Shown one piece after another: positions 1 through 7,783 of a stretch of DNA of 14,150 bases (position 1 is the first letter of the stretch; each line of letters starts with the position of its first letter). The notes under the pieces are model-generated. The model saw nothing but the letters and a program-made list of their open reading frames with translations. It was not told the DNA's origin and made no database searches. A program made the translations under genes and the position numbers. This stretch comes from Lachnospiraceae bacterium. Its GTDB lineage: Bacteria > Bacillota > Clostridia > Lachnospirales > Lachnospiraceae. The DNA lies in assembly GCA_014804565.1 (NCBI GenBank), contig JAAUZN010000036.1, positions 86,110 to 100,259 of the forward strand. Direction: 5' to 3'.

Positions 1-42
1 CGTATGATATATTGGCTTCCTTATTTTCACGTAATACCATCG

Positions 43-1377
43 TTAATTTGTTATATTTTTTACCCAGCCGTATTTTTTGTAATGCCGATATACGGCTGGC
101 AATTTTATGACTTCATCTAAATTTAATACAAAATAAACAACCAATATCGGAAGCCTAAACGCAAATGCACATAAGCAGCCAAAAGGAATGGTAATAAACC
201 ATAATGTTACTGTATCACAAAGCAGCCCGAATTTGGAATCCCCTCCCGCAGGAAAAATGCCGCCTATGGTCATACAGTTTATGGACTTACCCACAATATA
301 GTACGAGCATATGACTAACATTCCGCCTAAAATTTTTTTAGCCTCGGGTGTCAGATCAACGAGACTTATAATGACAGGGGACAATGCCAGTAAGAATAAC
401 CCAGACAAAGCACCGCCAATAACGGAAGCCCATGTCAATATTCTGCCTATCCTCTTAGCTTCCTCAAAATGATCTGCGCCCAATTCATTCCCTATTAAAA
501 TGCTTCCACCACTCCCCATTCCAAGGCAAAAGCATATGATAAGATTCTTGGAAATGTTTGCAATGCTGTTTGCTGCCACCGCATCCGTCCCCAAATGTCC
601 CATAATGATCGAATATAAGGTAAATCCGCAGCCCCATATCAGTTCGTTAAACATTACCGGCGTCACTTTGAGACGAAACTGCTTTGCCAGCTCCCGATTA
701 TTCTCTAATAAATGTACTTTTATCTGACTCGTTTTTCGTTTCACATAGACAACGCCAAGGAGCATCTGCAGCGCCGTCGCTGTCACCGTAGCCAGCGCCG
801 CTCCCCTGATTCCCATAGCCGGAAATCCGAAAAGCCCAAAAATAAAAACCGCATTGAGCACAATATTTAAAATGACCGTCAAGCTGCTGATAGCAGAGCT
901 TTGATTGACCGCACCGCAGTTCTTTAAGATTGTCAGGCACACCTGCGCTATTGCAGAAAAAAGATAAGAAATTCCTACATACCGCAAGTATTCACTTCCC
1001 ATATGGATCAAATCCGGTTCATTTGTCAGAAAGCACATGATCCTATCCGGGAAAAACAGAGAACCAATCAAAAACGGAATCGCCATAAGACAGGAAATCC
1101 GAAGAACCAGAACGAACGTTGCCGAAATTCCCGCATAATCCTTTTTCCCATAGTATTGTGCCGCGAACATATTCTCCCCAATCACAAACGCCGTCATAAA
1201 AAGATTGAATACGAAAGTGACTTGAGATGCCAGAGACACTGCCGACATAGTGTTCTGATTCAGCCTCCCTAACATGATCGCATCGCTGGCCCCTACGAGT
1301 GCAAGCATAAACTGCTGAAAGGAAATCGGCAGAACCAGTCGCAGCATCTTGCTATATAAGGTTTCTTTATCTGCCAT
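43..1377 (-). CDS. MATE family efflux transporter
   Basis: This 444-residue protein is almost entirely hydrophobic and has the usual length and shape of a MATE exporter: two six-helix bundles, roughly residues 10-205 and 235-435, joined by a short basic stretch near residue 215. The N-terminal segment (LPISFQQF, then GASDAIMLGRL) matches the first-helix pattern of the family, in which a proline, glutamines and an early acidic residue line the cavity. MATE proteins are cytoplasmic-membrane antiporters that export drugs or metabolites in exchange for Na+ or H+; the substrate here is unknown. The ATG at 1377 is preceded by purine-rich sequence (GGAAAGGATGGGAAGAG). The gene is divergent from the AraC regulator, 134 bp away, so that regulator is a plausible controller. 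The family call is solid and the substrate is not. Confidence 0.93.
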   Translation of the reverse strand: MADKETLYSKMLRLVLPISFQQFMLALVGASDAIMLGRLNQNTMSAVSLASQVTFVFNLFMTAFVIGENMFAAQYYGKKDYAGISATFVLVLRISCLMAIPFLIGSLFFPDRIMCFLTNEPDLIHMGSEYLRYVGISYLFSAIAQVCLTILKNCGAVNQSSAISSLTVILNIVLNAVFIFGLFGFPAMGIRGAALATVTATALQMLLGVVYVKRKTSQIKVHLLENNRELAKQFRLKVTPVMFNELIWGCGFTLYSIIMGHLGTDAVAANSIANISKNLIICFCLGMGSGGSILIGNELGADHFEEAKRIGRILTWASVIGGALSGLFLLALSPVIISLVDLTPEAKKILGGMLVICSYYIVGKSINCMTIGGIFPAGGDSKFGLLCDTVTLWFITIPFGCLCAFAFRLPILVVYFVLNLDEVIKLPAVYRHYKKYGWVKNITN

Positions 1378-1511
1378 CCCGCTCTTCCCATCCTTTCCAT
1401 TCTTTCTTTTTTAACAATAACACATTGCCCGTTTCAATTTCTTTCAAAATATGCTATTATTTTATAACAATCCTCTTCTCGTTAAATTGGTATACGACAA
1501 AGGAATGACCT

Positions 1512-2423
1512 ATGAACGAAAACATTACATACTGCTCCACCTTTAATTTAGACTCTTCCGAAACGGTAGCATACAACAATCCACTGTTCCCAGCCTATAT
1601 CAGGCAAGGTATTTTATCCTCTTACCCGGATTACTCTGCCGTCAGTCATTGGCATAAGGATCTGGAATTTATTGTGATCAAAAAGGGAGCTATGACCTAT
1701 AATGTCAACGGGGAATTGTACGATCTGTACGAAGGAAGCGGCATCATGGTGAACAGCCGGCAATTACATTATGGCTTTTCACCTGAACATAAAGAATGTG
1801 AATTTATCTGCATCTTACTTTCACCGGAGCTGCTGTCAGGAAATGAATGGTTTTATCAAAATTATATAGAGCCTGTCACAGAGAACTCCCTGTATCCTTA
1901 TCTCTTCCTGTCCAAAGAGAATTGGACAAATGCTATCCTAGATAAAATAAATAAAATATATTCATCCGCTGCTTTACAAGCAGAACGGGATCTACCCTAT
2001 TTTACTTTGACAGGGGAGTTTTTGTCGATCATGAAAATACTATACGAAAATTTAGACAGCAAGACGGATAACACGGCAAAGGAATCGAACGAATTGATTT
2101 CTTTAAGAAACATGATCACTTATATTGAAGGACACTATTTCCAACGCATCACACTGGAGAACCTGGCTTCGTCCGGAATCTGCTGCAAAAGCAGATGCTC
2201 TTTCCTTTTCAAAAAATATCTCCATGAAACTCCTATGGTCTATCTCGCCAAACTGCGCCTCAGAAAAAGCCTTGATGCCTTATTAAATTCTGATACGAGC
2301 ATTACAGATATCGCCTATGCCCATGGATTTTGCGGAGCAAGCTATTACTGCGAAACTTTTCAGAAATATTATGGTATATCTCCGCTGCAATATCGCAAAG
2401 TACAAAAAGGAGCTACGCACTAG
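1512..2423 (+). CDS. AraC-family transcriptional regulator with N-terminal cupin domain
   Basis: The protein has 303 residues. Residues about 40-110 form a small beta-barrel (cupin) sensor region that starts with HWHKDLEF (46-53), the usual opening of the AraC ligand-binding domain. Residues about 200-300 hold the double helix-turn-helix: the first motif is around 212-236 and the second around 262-285, ending in the typical ITDIAYAHGF and YYGISPLQYR. The family binds DNA through the C-terminal half and senses a small molecule with the cupin. The ATG is preceded by AAAGGA at good spacing. It is transcribed away from the MATE pump gene, and the 134-bp spacer probably holds promoters for both. 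Control of the pump is inferred from position only. The IS200-type element begins just after its stop codon, so any native terminator has been displaced or lost. Confidence 0.93.
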   Translation: MNENITYCSTFNLDSSETVAYNNPLFPAYIRQGILSSYPDYSAVSHWHKDLEFIVIKKGAMTYNVNGELYDLYEGSGIMVNSRQLHYGFSPEHKECEFICILLSPELLSGNEWFYQNYIEPVTENSLYPYLFLSKENWTNAILDKINKIYSSAALQAERDLPYFTLTGEFLSIMKILYENLDSKTDNTAKESNELISLRNMITYIEGHYFQRITLENLASSGICCKSRCSFLFKKYLHETPMVYLAKLRLRKSLDALLNSDTSITDIAYAHGFCGASYYCETFQKYYGISPLQYRKVQKGATH

Positions 2424-2531
2424 CTAATTAGCGCGCGGCTCCCTAATTATGGGTCGTGACCCAGTTGAGCACGCGAAGCGTGCGAAATATAAACCACCCG
2501 CTATGCGGGTGCGCGGTGTGAGTTATACAAA

Positions 2532-2596
2532 AAAATCACCTTTCCGCTATAATAAGGTTGTTCAAGCCAATATATAGCGAAAGGAAAGGTGATTTT
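2532..2596 (+). promoter_or_regulatory. Inverted repeat masking the tnpA ribosome binding site
   Basis: Two perfect 14-bp arms at 2532-2545 and 2583-2596 (AAAATCACCTTTCC and its complement) are extended inward by GCTATA/TATAGC (2546-2551 and 2573-2578). In the mRNA the right arm contains the Shine-Dalgarno (GGAAAGG), so folding would hide it. IS200 itself is known to use a 5' hairpin of this kind to block transposase translation and stop read-through transcription. That the same control works here is inferred from position and pairing. Confidence 0.75.
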
Positions 2597-2597
2597 A

Positions 2598-3053
2598 ATG
2601 GCCAATAAGGCAAATAGTTTAGCACACACCAAGTGGATGTGTAAATACCACATAGTGTTCACTCCTAAGTATAGGAGAAAAATAATATATAATCAATACA
2701 AAGAAAGTATCAGGGATATATTAAAGCAGCTATGCGCGTATAAGGGAGTAGAGATACTGGAAGGGCATCTCATGCCGGATCACATCCATATGCTAGTAAG
2801 CATACCACCGAAAATAAGTGTATCACAATTCATGGGATATCTGAAAGGAAAAAGTGCGCTTATGATATTCGATAAGCACGCAAACCTGAAGTACAAGTTC
2901 GGTAACAGACATTTCTGGGCGGAGGGATATTATGTGAGTACAGTAGGGCTGAATGAGGCAACTATAAGAAAGTACATTCAGGAACAAGAAAGTCACGATA
3001 TAGCCATGGATAAATTGAGTGTGAAAGAGTATGAGGACCCCTTCAAGGGGTAG
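2598..3053 (+). CDS. tnpA: IS200-type Y1 transposase
   Basis: This 151-residue protein is a single-domain HUH/Y1 transposase that cuts and joins single-stranded DNA at IS hairpins. The HUH motif is visible as HIH at residues 62-64 within HLMPDHIHMLV. The helix with RKYIQEQ places the likely nucleophilic tyrosine at Y126 and a metal-binding glutamine at Q130, matching Y127/Q131 described for the Helicobacter ISHp608 enzyme. The length is normal and no motif is lost, so it may be active. The ATG at 2598 was chosen over an in-frame GTG at 2589 because the Shine-Dalgarno (GGAAAGG, 2583-2589) sits correctly only for the ATG. The last codons include a CCCC/GGGG hairpin running into the stop codon. 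Confidence 0.93.
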   Translation: MANKANSLAHTKWMCKYHIVFTPKYRRKIIYNQYKESIRDILKQLCAYKGVEILEGHLMPDHIHMLVSIPPKISVSQFMGYLKGKSALMIFDKHANLKYKFGNRHFWAEGYYVSTVGLNEATIRKYIQEQESHDIAMDKLSVKEYEDPFKG

Positions 3054-3194
3054 CCGGTAGTAAGAGCGCCCTTTCAAGGGCAGCGACGAGTCAAGGGCGT
3101 TAAGGCTTGAACGAAGTGAAAGCCAGCGTCTTTAGGCGCTGGCCGGTAACAGAGGCTTATAGCCTCAGAGCAAACCGCCCGTTAGACGGGCGGT
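3038..3194 (+). repeat. Run of hairpins forming the right end of the IS
   Basis: Six consecutive inverted repeats lie in 157 bp: 3038-3050 (CCCC/GGGG, inside the end of tnpA), 3068-3081 (GCCCTT/AAGGGC), 3091-3110 (TCAAG/CTTGA), 3122-3143 (GCCAGCG/CGCTGGC), 3152-3166 (GAGGCT/AGCCTC) and 3174-3194 (8-bp stem with a TTAGA loop). The last is the best candidate for the end hairpin recognised by the transposase. The others may be transcript structure or relics of a longer element that once carried tnpB and its guide RNA; this is inference. Confidence 0.6.
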
Positions 3195-3211
3195 AATGAT
3201 TACTTTTATTA

Positions 3212-4573
3212 TTAGGGCCATTCAACCCTTGCAATCTCAGGATACCGTTTCTTGATCGCCGACTCAAAATTATCCTTTGCAGCATCCAGATCAATATAGC
3301 CGTCAAAATAGTTGATAAAAGCATTCTGTATCTCCTCATTACATCCCTGATCATAAGCAGAAATATTGCTCATATTAACGGCAGATGCTGCTTCGGAGAA
3401 TAATCCGACAGGGTTCTGTCCACCCAGTAATTCCGACTCGAAGTCAGGATCAGCGGCGATTTCCTGCATACCGGATACTGTATTGGCATAGTCCTGAATA
3501 TGAGGGTCCTCTGCCATTGCTTTCATAATATCCTTTGTGCAAGTCAGCTTTAACATAACGTCTTTCACCAGTGTCGGGTTATCCGTTCCCTGTGCGGCGG
3601 CCATCCATGTCCCGCCCCAGTAATAGGACTGCGGTCCCTGACATACTGCCCAATCGCCGTAACCTGCTTCACCAGCTGTACCTTCCAGTATGAAATTGAT
3701 TCCCCATGTCGGATAGAAGAAACCGAATACCTTCGCATCCGCACCCTGATCCTGCATCCATCTATCACTCCAGAGTGTAGCTTTATGATGATATCCGTTA
3801 TCTGTAAATTCTTTTGTCTGTTCGATCCATGCCATAATATTAGAGTCTACTGTAACAGTAGTTCCCTCAACCCAAGGCTTATCAATATTGTTAGAGAATA
3901 CACGGAAGGAATCCTGATAACCGGAAAGCATATAATACCCTTTATCCTTCGCCTGCGCCGCAGCCTTATTAAACTTATTCCAGTCGGAAAGCATTGCCTG
4001 AACCTTCTCCGGATCGTCTGTTCCAAGAACATCCTTAGCAATGGAACGTCTATAAGCAAACAGACCGGGTTCTGCATTCCATGACGTTGCTCTCTGTTCC
4101 CCATTCTCATCCGTAACAATATCCTTTGTATACTGATACTGATCGGCGAGATCATCTGCTGTGATTCCCAGCTCGGAAAGCGGTATTGCCACATCTGCAT
4201 CAGCACTCACATATTTCAGTGCGTAGTCCGCCTCAAGCAAGAAGATATCAATCTTGTCATCAGCCGCCGCGCTGTCCTGCGCCATCAATGCTTCGTCCAA
4301 TTCATCTTGATAGTTATTGTCTAAAGAGAAATTGATCGTCCATTTCACCATGATGCCATTCTTCAGAATCGTTGTCGATCTGTCTTTTGAAACAGACTCT
4401 ACATCAGGATAGTAATCATTGAAATACCGCTGGAACTCATCATTCCAGCACCAGATATTGAGAACTTTCCCCTCCATGTTCTGTCGGGATTGCTGCAAAA
4501 TCTGATCCATATCCACCAGACTGCTTTTTATCATAGAAGCTGCAAGCATCACACTAAGTAATTTGAACTTCAT
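3212..4573 (-). CDS. Extracellular solute-binding protein (ABC sugar type), damaged export signal
   Basis: The 453-residue product has the look of a family 1 carbohydrate-binding lipoprotein of an ABC importer. The mature fold begins at VLNIWCWNDEF (about residues 37-47), and the C-terminal half contains the aromatic-rich segments of sugar-binding proteins (YYWGGTWMAA). It would normally capture a sugar outside the cell and deliver it to a permease, but no permease or ATPase is in the window. The N-terminus starts like a signal peptide (MKFKLLSVMLAASM) but then reads IKSSLVDMDQ, with no lipobox cysteine. A neighbouring frame over the same bases reads a glycine/serine-rich linker typical of these lipoproteins (KQSGGYGSDFAAIPTE), which suggests small compensating indels. 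It may therefore be non-functional. The ATG has GGAG eight bases upstream. It lies 54 bp downstream of the DUF4299-like gene on the same strand. Confidence 0.78.
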   Translation of the reverse strand: MKFKLLSVMLAASMIKSSLVDMDQILQQSRQNMEGKVLNIWCWNDEFQRYFNDYYPDVESVSKDRSTTILKNGIMVKWTINFSLDNNYQDELDEALMAQDSAAADDKIDIFLLEADYALKYVSADADVAIPLSELGITADDLADQYQYTKDIVTDENGEQRATSWNAEPGLFAYRRSIAKDVLGTDDPEKVQAMLSDWNKFNKAAAQAKDKGYYMLSGYQDSFRVFSNNIDKPWVEGTTVTVDSNIMAWIEQTKEFTDNGYHHKATLWSDRWMQDQGADAKVFGFFYPTWGINFILEGTAGEAGYGDWAVCQGPQSYYWGGTWMAAAQGTDNPTLVKDVMLKLTCTKDIMKAMAEDPHIQDYANTVSGMQEIAADPDFESELLGGQNPVGLFSEAASAVNMSNISAYDQGCNEEIQNAFINYFDGYIDLDAAKDNFESAIKKRYPEIARVEWP

Positions 4574-4627
4574 ATTTGTATCTCCAATGCCTTTCCTAAA
4601 TCCCCGATATATGTTTTTCTCCTGTTT

Positions 4628-5506
4628 TTAACTTAATTTATCCGCTAATCTTTCAAGACTCTCCTTATTCATCGGTGGAATCAGAACATGATCTGTATCA
4701 AACTGTTGAACACCATATTGTCGAATTTCTTCCATAAAACGCTCATAAGGATACAAACCATCTAATATACGATCTTCGCTGTAAATATAAAATTGAATGA
4801 ATCCCTCACTTATTTTAAGTTCACTCAAATTCAAAAATCCATCTGCACGGACAGGAAAAACGCTTTCACACTCTTCCGTCAACACATAAAAAGCACCTAT
4901 TTCCGCTGCACCACTTTTTTGCAACAGCCGCGGTTTAGCATAATACACATCCCGCGATTGGATATTATGTAACGTCTTTTCAAAGTCAACAAGATCCATA
5001 CAGTCTCTCCAGGCTGACACCTTATCCGTCGGCAAAGTATAAGGCCATAGCGCCAATGTAAGTATATAATTCTGAAATTCTTTATTGCTGCAAAACTGAT
5101 TCAATGACTCCAAACTGAAATCCACAAACTTATCTATATTTTCTTCTAATTCTCCACTTGTGAAAGTCCGTTCTTCCTCGACACAATACATTTCCACCTT
5201 ACCTAAACGCTGTTCTACTTCTTGTACCAGCCTGACGAAATCTATTATCTCCCCTCTTGTCGTAGGAATATTATAACTTATCTCATAAAATCCATTGTCA
5301 CCCTTTGTTCCATCAAAAAAGATGCCTCGTCCAATTCTGTCCGGATTATAAAAGATAGCTGTTTTATTATTCTCCTGACCCTCTTGTAAAATAAAAAAAT
5401 CGTCATCAGAGCCATACTTAAATCCGCATGAGCGAGCCAATGCCGGAATGTCAAGTTTTGTCTTTCCAAAAAGTTTCTTCTGTTTAATCTGTAACGTAAA
5501 CGCCAT
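4628..5506 (-). CDS. DUF4299-like protein of unknown function
   Basis: The product has 292 residues, mixed alpha/beta, with no signal peptide and no membrane segment, so it is probably cytoplasmic. The opening (KQKKLFGKTKLDI) and the conserved stretches IFYNPDRIGRGIFFDG, YEISYNIPTTRGEI and MYCVEEER fit my memory of the DUF4299 family of Firmicutes, whose function is unknown. I cannot verify this by search. The ATG at 5506 has a clear AAGGAG at the right distance. The gene begins only 63 bp beyond the 3' end of the interrupted tRNA-Asn, with just that tRNA's terminator between, so before the insertion it lay directly downstream of the rRNA/tRNA unit. A TATAAT at 5521-5526 is too close to the ribosome binding site to be an obvious promoter. 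Confidence 0.72.
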   Translation of the reverse strand: MAFTLQIKQKKLFGKTKLDIPALARSCGFKYGSDDDFFILQEGQENNKTAIFYNPDRIGRGIFFDGTKGDNGFYEISYNIPTTRGEIIDFVRLVQEVEQRLGKVEMYCVEEERTFTSGELEENIDKFVDFSLESLNQFCSNKEFQNYILTLALWPYTLPTDKVSAWRDCMDLVDFEKTLHNIQSRDVYYAKPRLLQKSGAAEIGAFYVLTEECESVFPVRADGFLNLSELKISEGFIQFYIYSEDRILDGLYPYERFMEEIRQYGVQQFDTDHVLIPPMNKESLERLADKLS

Positions 5507-5526
5507 AATATTTTCTCCTTATTATA

Positions 5527-5565
5527 CAAAAAAGAACCTATAAGTAATATACCTATAGATTCTTT
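5527..5565 (-). terminator. Terminator of the original tRNA-Asn/rRNA unit
   Basis: Arms at 5531-5542 and 5554-5565 (AAAGAACCTATA and its near complement, one mismatch) are followed on the minus strand by a T-run (T6 opposite 5528-5533). The hairpin sits immediately after the tRNA 3' end at 5570, as expected for the end of the rRNA-tRNA transcript before the element inserted. Confidence 0.7.
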
Positions 5566-5569
5566 ATAC

Positions 5570-5626
5570 CTCCCCGAGTAGGGCTCGAACCTACAACCCC
5601 GCGGTTAACAGCCGCGTGCTCTACCA
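5570..5626 (-). pseudogene. tRNA-Asn 3' fragment left by integration
   Basis: These 57 bases equal the 3' portion of tRNA-Asn: discriminator G, acceptor strand, T-arm, anticodon arm with GTT, and part of the D-arm. They are identical to the same part of the intact gene at 13763-13834. Homology stops after CTACCA (5621-5626). The missing 15 bases of the 5' end are found at 13924-13938, beyond the element. The fragment has no 5' half and is cut off from the rRNA promoter, so it should be inert. Confidence 0.92.
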
Positions 5627-5650
5627 GCGTTGCGGTTACATACCGTAACC
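5600..5650. other. attL: left junction of the integrated element
   Basis: The left part is tRNA-Asn sequence (attB half). The right part from 5627 is element sequence carrying the attP half-site GGTTACATACC (5634-5644), which also lies in a local repeat GGTTAC/GTAACC (5634-5639 and 5645-5650). The shared core CTACCA occupies 5621-5626. The inverted partner GGTATGTGACC is found at the far junction (13895-13905). Confidence 0.85.
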
Positions 5651-5786
5651 ACTCCCTGACAGAGTGTTATGTCCTGATCACATCCGAGGCTGTCTTTTCT
5701 TTATGTTTTTACTCTGTGATCTATGAACAGCAACAGCCATAATGAAACATATCCGTCTTTTATGATAGAGTACCTCTTCCCACTTT

Positions 5787-7397
5787 CTACCCGACCGTTT
5801 CCACAGGCAGATCATTTCCTCCCCATTCGGTACAGAACTGTCTGTAGGTCATGTTGAGTTCCACCCTGATCTGATAGCCCCGTCCCACTTCAATGCGTCT
5901 GAACAAGTGGCAGGTTATCATCTTCTGCTGCTCCAGTGATGCTTCGTCAAACTCTTCCGCCCATGACCTGAACCGTTCATATTCCGGGATGATCAGGTCG
6001 ATCCCCTGTCTCTTCTGCTCTTCCTCTGCCCTAAGTTCTTCCAGCTTCTTCTCCGCATCTGCGATCTTAACTTTTACCGTCTGGATCGCCTGTGAGAGAT
6101 CCTCCGCCGCATAGCTGCTCTCTCCCGTCAGTGTCTTTCCGATCTCAAGCTGAAGCTTTGTGAGCTGCTCCCGATTCTTAGAAAGTTCCATGTCCAGCTT
6201 TTTCTGCCTCGCCCTGTTCCCTGCCATCTGCTTCTTAAATACTGCCTGCAGTTTTTCCTCCTCCGGCGCACCATCCATGCAGCCGAATATCTTCCGTATG
6301 ATCTGCTTTATGCTCTCATCCACCCGTTCTGCTTGATAGGTGGTCTGCCCGTCACACTGACAAAGCTTGCGGCTCTTATGGTAGCAGGAATACTTGATCT
6401 GATCCACCGAGTACACGGTGCCATCAGCCCTTGTATAGCTGTCCCGGTAGCGGATCGTGGTCAGCCTCCCGCCACAGTGGGCACAGAACACATTCCCCGA
6501 AAGCATCGCCTGCCCTTTGGTCTGCAAAGCGATATGTCGCTTTTCTTCATTCTTGTTCTGCCTCTGCTCCAGAATGTAAAGGATACGCTCATAGGTATCG
6601 TCACTGCGCAGCCTGAGTGCCTCAAGCTGTGGTGAAGTCGTTCCGTCCGCAAGCCTCCCGCAGTAGAATGGGTCGCGCAGGATGCGGATCACCTTGATGC
6701 TGGTGAACTTCCCGCCGCCCGGCGCATACCCGTTCTTATTTAAGAAGTCCGCCATCCGGTAGGAACCATACCCTTTATGGATCGTCATGTCATCGATCAT
6801 ACGGAGCACTTCACTCTCCGCCGGGTCGATCTCATATTTTTTTATCTTCGCGCCTTTCCGGTTCACAAAGCCGCTGTCCACAAGACGATAGCCGAACCTG
6901 ACCGGCCCGCCTGTGTATAACCCTTCCAGCGCCATCTGCTGCATCTTGCTCCTGATCCTTATGGAAGTCTTCTCACTCTCCCCGGATGCCTGCCAGAACC
7001 TCAGATAATTCATCAGCTTGTCCACATGGCTGTTGAAGCACTGCTGTCCCTCCTGTGTACTCCACACCTCGATACCGTGCTTTGCAAACCATTCCACCAC
7101 AAAGGGCGTCTCGTCGTCGATCCTCCCGATCCGGTCAAACATGAACACTAAGAGGATGTCGAACTCTTTCTTCTGGGCCGCTTCCTTTAACTCCTGTATG
7201 GCGTCCCTGTCCTTCGCCGATACCTTGTACCCCGAAACGCCTTTTTCGGAAAATTCCTTCAGGATCGCCCAGCCTTCCTGTCTTTCTGCAAAATCATGGC
7301 ACGCCTTTTTCTGCATGGGGATGTCATTCTCATCCTTATCGTTCTTATCTACCTGCTTTTTTGTTGATACTCTGTAAAGACAATAAACCCGTTTCAT
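5787..7397 (-). CDS. Large serine recombinase (TnpX-like integrase)
   Basis: The 536-residue protein has the full large serine recombinase layout. Residues 1-150 are the resolvase catalytic domain with YRVSTKKQ, making S11 the nucleophile, and FDRIGR at 87-92 supplying active-site arginines. Residues about 160-275 are the recombinase domain. A zinc ribbon has cysteines at 305 and 308 (CAHC) with partners at 338 and 346/348. A coiled coil runs from about 375 to 465. These enzymes cut attP and attB at a central dinucleotide and rejoin them; excision usually needs a partner factor. The start was set at 7397 (MKRVYCLYRVST) because GGAGG lies at the right spacing, rather than at an upstream in-frame ATG at 7415. 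The gene ends 160 bp from attL. It looks intact. Confidence 0.95.
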   Translation of the reverse strand: MKRVYCLYRVSTKKQVDKNDKDENDIPMQKKACHDFAERQEGWAILKEFSEKGVSGYKVSAKDRDAIQELKEAAQKKEFDILLVFMFDRIGRIDDETPFVVEWFAKHGIEVWSTQEGQQCFNSHVDKLMNYLRFWQASGESEKTSIRIRSKMQQMALEGLYTGGPVRFGYRLVDSGFVNRKGAKIKKYEIDPAESEVLRMIDDMTIHKGYGSYRMADFLNKNGYAPGGGKFTSIKVIRILRDPFYCGRLADGTTSPQLEALRLRSDDTYERILYILEQRQNKNEEKRHIALQTKGQAMLSGNVFCAHCGGRLTTIRYRDSYTRADGTVYSVDQIKYSCYHKSRKLCQCDGQTTYQAERVDESIKQIIRKIFGCMDGAPEEEKLQAVFKKQMAGNRARQKKLDMELSKNREQLTKLQLEIGKTLTGESSYAAEDLSQAIQTVKVKIADAEKKLEELRAEEEQKRQGIDLIIPEYERFRSWAEEFDEASLEQQKMITCHLFRRIEVGRGYQIRVELNMTYRQFCTEWGGNDLPVETVG

Positions 7398-7404
7398 CAC
7401 GCCG

Positions 7405-7428
7405 CCTCCGTACATCTTTTTTGTACGG
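7405..7428 (-). promoter_or_regulatory. Hairpin overlapping the recombinase ribosome binding site
   Basis: On the minus strand CCGTAC and GTACGG (7423-7428 and 7408-7413) form a 6-bp stem with an A-rich loop, and the 3' arm shares two bases with the GGAGG Shine-Dalgarno (7405-7409). Pairing could lower recombinase translation. A second GC-rich hairpin (CCGGGG/CCCCGG, 7468-7483) lies in the same leader. Function is inferred. Confidence 0.4.
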
Positions 7429-7556
7429 GACCGCGCTGCTGTTTCCTATTCACTTTTCAATGTGCCGCCGGGGAACGCCCCGGTACATATATCATACCGC
7501 CCGTTCCCCTTTTCTGCAACACATCTTTTCGGAATAGCGGCGCGGCCCTTCTCCTG

Positions 7557-7736
7557 TCATCCTGCCTTGGCATATGGGGGATCCCTCTGCAGGCGTTCCC
7601 TGTATGCTTCCGTTAGGATGTCAAGGATCACGGCTTTTACGCCTGCGCTCTCCTCTGCGCTGAAGGTGAGCGTGATCACTGGATCGTCAGTATGAAATTG
7701 AATGACCGGCGCGCTTTCTCTTTTCCTGTTTCCCAT
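7557..7736 (-). CDS. Small TnpW-like protein upstream of the recombinase
   Basis: This 59-residue protein starts MGNRKRESAPVIQF and ends with a run of charged residues. It has a short beta-strand region (PVITLTFS) followed by one helix (SAGVKAVILDILTEAYRERL). The start at 7736 is chosen over the longer open frame to 8006 because AAGGAGGG sits just upstream and because a strong terminator (7865-7903) lies inside the longer frame. Size, position beside a large serine recombinase and strand-helix layout resemble TnpW-type proteins of Tn4451 relatives. This is a weak similarity judged by eye, and the role of such proteins is not clear. It is probably co-transcribed with the recombinase; the 159-bp spacer carries hairpins that may tune recombinase expression. 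Confidence 0.6.
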   Translation of the reverse strand: MGNRKRESAPVIQFHTDDPVITLTFSAEESAGVKAVILDILTEAYRERLQRDPPYAKAG

Positions 7737-7783
7737 CGGCTCCCTCCTTCCCTCTGATATTTTCGAGATGGGCATGTAGGTCT

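Larger units (their letters stand above)
2424..3202 (+). mobile_element. IS200-type insertion sequence (IS200/IS605 family, tnpA only)
   Basis: The segment holds a Y1 transposase gene flanked by subterminal hairpins rather than terminal inverted repeats, which is the IS200/IS605 arrangement. On the left are TGGGTC/GACCCA (2450-2463), a GAA-looped hairpin at 2469-2483 and a 7-bp stem at 2495-2511. On the right the outermost hairpin is at 3174-3194. No TnpB gene is present. The exact ends are uncertain because this family makes no target duplication: the left end lies between the AraC stop (2423) and 2469, and the right end lies between 3194 and the stop codon of the solute-binding protein at 3212. 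It landed between two convergent genes, so it may have broken neither. Confidence 0.7.

Noticed and set aside
1..40. Start of another minus-strand gene (ATG at 40, 13 codons to the window edge) just after the MATE stop
   Set aside because: Spacing would suit an operon, but there is no Shine-Dalgarno and too little sequence to judge.
2424..3202. CRISPR-like array in the hairpin-rich DNA around the IS
   Set aside because: The hairpins differ in sequence and spacing; there is no constant repeat with unique spacers.
5521..5550. TATAAT at 5521-5526 as the promoter of the DUF4299-like gene
   Set aside because: The implied start would fall inside the ribosome binding site and there is no -35 match at 16-18 bp.
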